DNA of 15,411 nt from an uncultured Treponema sp. (GTDB taxonomy: Bacteria; Spirochaetota; Spirochaetia; Treponematales; Treponemataceae). A program made the position numbers and the translations under genes. The DNA lies in the NCBI GenBank assembly GCA_905236315.1, contig CAJOPO010000512.1, forward strand, positions 1 to 15,411, written 5' to 3'. Positions 14,763 through 15,411 of this stretch are shown here, piece by piece (position 1 is the first letter of the stretch; the number at the start of each line of letters is the position of its first letter). Below the pieces are notes generated by a model, which saw only the letters and a program-made list of their open reading frames with translations, was not told where the DNA came from and did not search any database.

Positions 14763-15263
14763 CTACCTTAATCCCTCTGCACTTTCTTTTGTTGCTTTTT
14801 TCCAATATTGACTTCTTCCGATTCCCATTCCTATTTCTCCACGCATTTCTAAAGTATCACTTTTATACTTTTTTCCATCTGCTTTATGGAATGTAATCTT
14901 GCAGTTGTAACGCTTGCCGTCATTGGGGTCTATAATATATCCATTTGCCCATTTACCTTCTGAAACATTAGAAAGTCCGTATATCCAGTTAGTACCTACA
15001 GATTGCAGCGAACCAATATCTGCTCCGCCTTTAAAATCATTATAAGATTTTCCTTTTGCGCCAACAGCTTTTTGGTCTTGCGGAAAACCTGCAATAGAAG
15101 TTATTGCGCCTGTAAGTTTTCCGTTTTCTACCCATATTTTCCATCCCGCTGTTTCTTTATTTGTTTTTTCATCAATGCTTATCCAGTATCCTTCAGCTGG
15201 GTCTGCAATACATAGACTTAGTGCTGTAAAAAGTATAGAAATAAGGGCTAAAAATTTTTTCAT
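14763..15263 (-). CDS. DUF2147-family secreted protein
   Basis: 166 residues. The N-terminus MKKFLALISILFTALSLCIA is a signal peptide, with likely cleavage after Ala20; the Cys at 18 lacks a proper lipobox. The mature part opens with AEGYWISIDEKT and contains GYIIDPNDGKRYNCKI (108-123) and LEMRGEIGMGIGRSQYW (138-154). These match the typical G.W, G.I.DP..GK.Y and RG.IG...GRSQ.W features of DUF2147 proteins, whose biochemical role is not known. It is expected in the periplasm or at the outer membrane. A good ribosome binding site (GAGGA, about 8 nt before ATG) supports the start. It is co-directional with cheW, 38 bp upstream, but cheW has its own promoter, so a functional link is uncertain. 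Length is near the family norm. Confidence 0.88.
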   Translation of the reverse strand: MKKFLALISILFTALSLCIADPAEGYWISIDEKTNKETAGWKIWVENGKLTGAITSIAGFPQDQKAVGAKGKSYNDFKGGADIGSLQSVGTNWIYGLSNVSEGKWANGYIIDPNDGKRYNCKITFHKADGKKYKSDTLEMRGEIGMGIGRSQYWKKATKESAEGLR

Positions 15264-15297
15264 TTGATATTCCTCGTGTTTTAGTAGTGAATGTACT

Positions 15298-15323
15298 ATT
15301 TCTGAATTAAGAACTTCAGAAAT
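15298..15323. repeat. Perfect 9-bp inverted repeat upstream of the DUF2147 gene
   Basis: Arms ATTTCTGAA (15298-15306) and TTCAGAAAT (15315-15323) flank an 8-nt spacer. It sits 35-60 bp upstream of the DUF2147 start, where a promoter or operator would lie. It could be an operator or a 5'-UTR hairpin. No convincing -35/-10 pair was found around it. Confidence 0.6.
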
Positions 15324-15334
15324 GGTTTAAGGGA

Positions 15335-15362
15335 GCCTCTAAAAACTTCAGTTTTTAGAGGC
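15335..15362. repeat. Perfect 12-bp hairpin with TTCA loop
   Basis: Arms GCCTCTAAAAAC (15335-15346) and GTTTTTAGAGGC (15351-15362) are fully complementary around TTCA. No T tract follows on either strand, so it is not a typical intrinsic terminator. Position and form suit a dispersed intergenic palindromic repeat unit. Confidence 0.7.
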
Positions 15363-15380
15363 AACTTTGAAAATGCGATG

Positions 15381-15411
15381 TTGTAAGTCGCGCTATTATA
15401 GCGACTTACAA
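15381..15411. repeat. 11-bp inverted repeat running to the window edge
   Basis: Arms TTGTAAGTCGC (15381-15391) and GCGACTTACAA (15401-15411) are perfect complements with a 9-nt spacer. An alternative inner stem CGCTA/TAGCG (15391-15395/15399-15403) is also possible. The stem ends exactly at the last base of the window, so it may be longer. It is 18 bp from the previous hairpin and may belong to the same composite repeat. Confidence 0.65.

Noticed and set aside
14763..15263. Lipoprotein signal in the DUF2147 protein (Cys18)
   Set aside because: Residues before the Cys are L-S-L, which do not fit a lipobox with small residue at -1. A signal peptidase I site after Ala20 is the better reading.
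1..15411. CRISPR array, tRNA, rRNA, IS element or toxin-antitoxin module
   Set aside because: No regular spaced repeats, RNA gene features, transposase motifs or small paired genes were seen in any part of the window.

Overview
The window is AT-rich (roughly one third GC by eye) and uses ATA isoleucine codons heavily. It holds a secondary chemosensory gene cluster on the minus strand. The gene content fits a spirochaete, most likely a Treponema-like bacterium: a membrane-sensor MCP array, a CheA with its own receiver domain, a class III adenylate cyclase and a DUF2147 secreted protein. This assignment is an inference from composition and gene content; no rRNA or marker gene is present to prove it.

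Layout from left to right. Positions 1-227 (+ strand) are the 3' end of a gene that probably encodes an M28-type metallopeptidase. It converges on the minus-strand cluster across a 61-bp gap (228-288) with one weak AT-only hairpin. From 289 to 14724, ten minus-strand genes are packed with 4-14 bp overlaps or gaps of at most 10 bp. In transcription order they are cheW, a divergent CheW-like gene, cheB, cheR (with a TPR-like tail), cheA-REC, a REC-GAF-adenylate cyclase, and four paralogous six-TM methyl-accepting chemotaxis proteins. Upstream of cheW is a DUF2147 secreted protein (14763-15263). The right end (15264-15411) is non-coding and contains three perfect inverted repeats in about 114 bp. 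No gene-free stretch exceeds 300 bases.

How the genes may work together: four receptors with membrane-embedded sensing domains and no periplasmic ligand domain would feed, through two CheW-type couplers, into a CheA that lacks a P2 domain and carries its own receiver. CheR and CheB would set receptor methylation. There is no separate CheY, CheX, CheC or CheD. The only other output-type protein in the operon is a soluble class IIIb adenylate cyclase with an N-terminal receiver-like domain. The simplest reading is a chemosensory pathway whose output is cAMP (and/or the CheA receiver) rather than the flagellar switch.

Details worth attention: a strong sigma70-like promoter in the 38-bp gap before cheW, placed so that cheW would be nearly leaderless; a C7 tract inside cheA that could be slippery; TTG and GTG starts that are each supported by good ribosome binding sites; receptor signalling tips that depart from the classical sequence; and loss of the Glu-Gln methylation pair in two of the four receptors.
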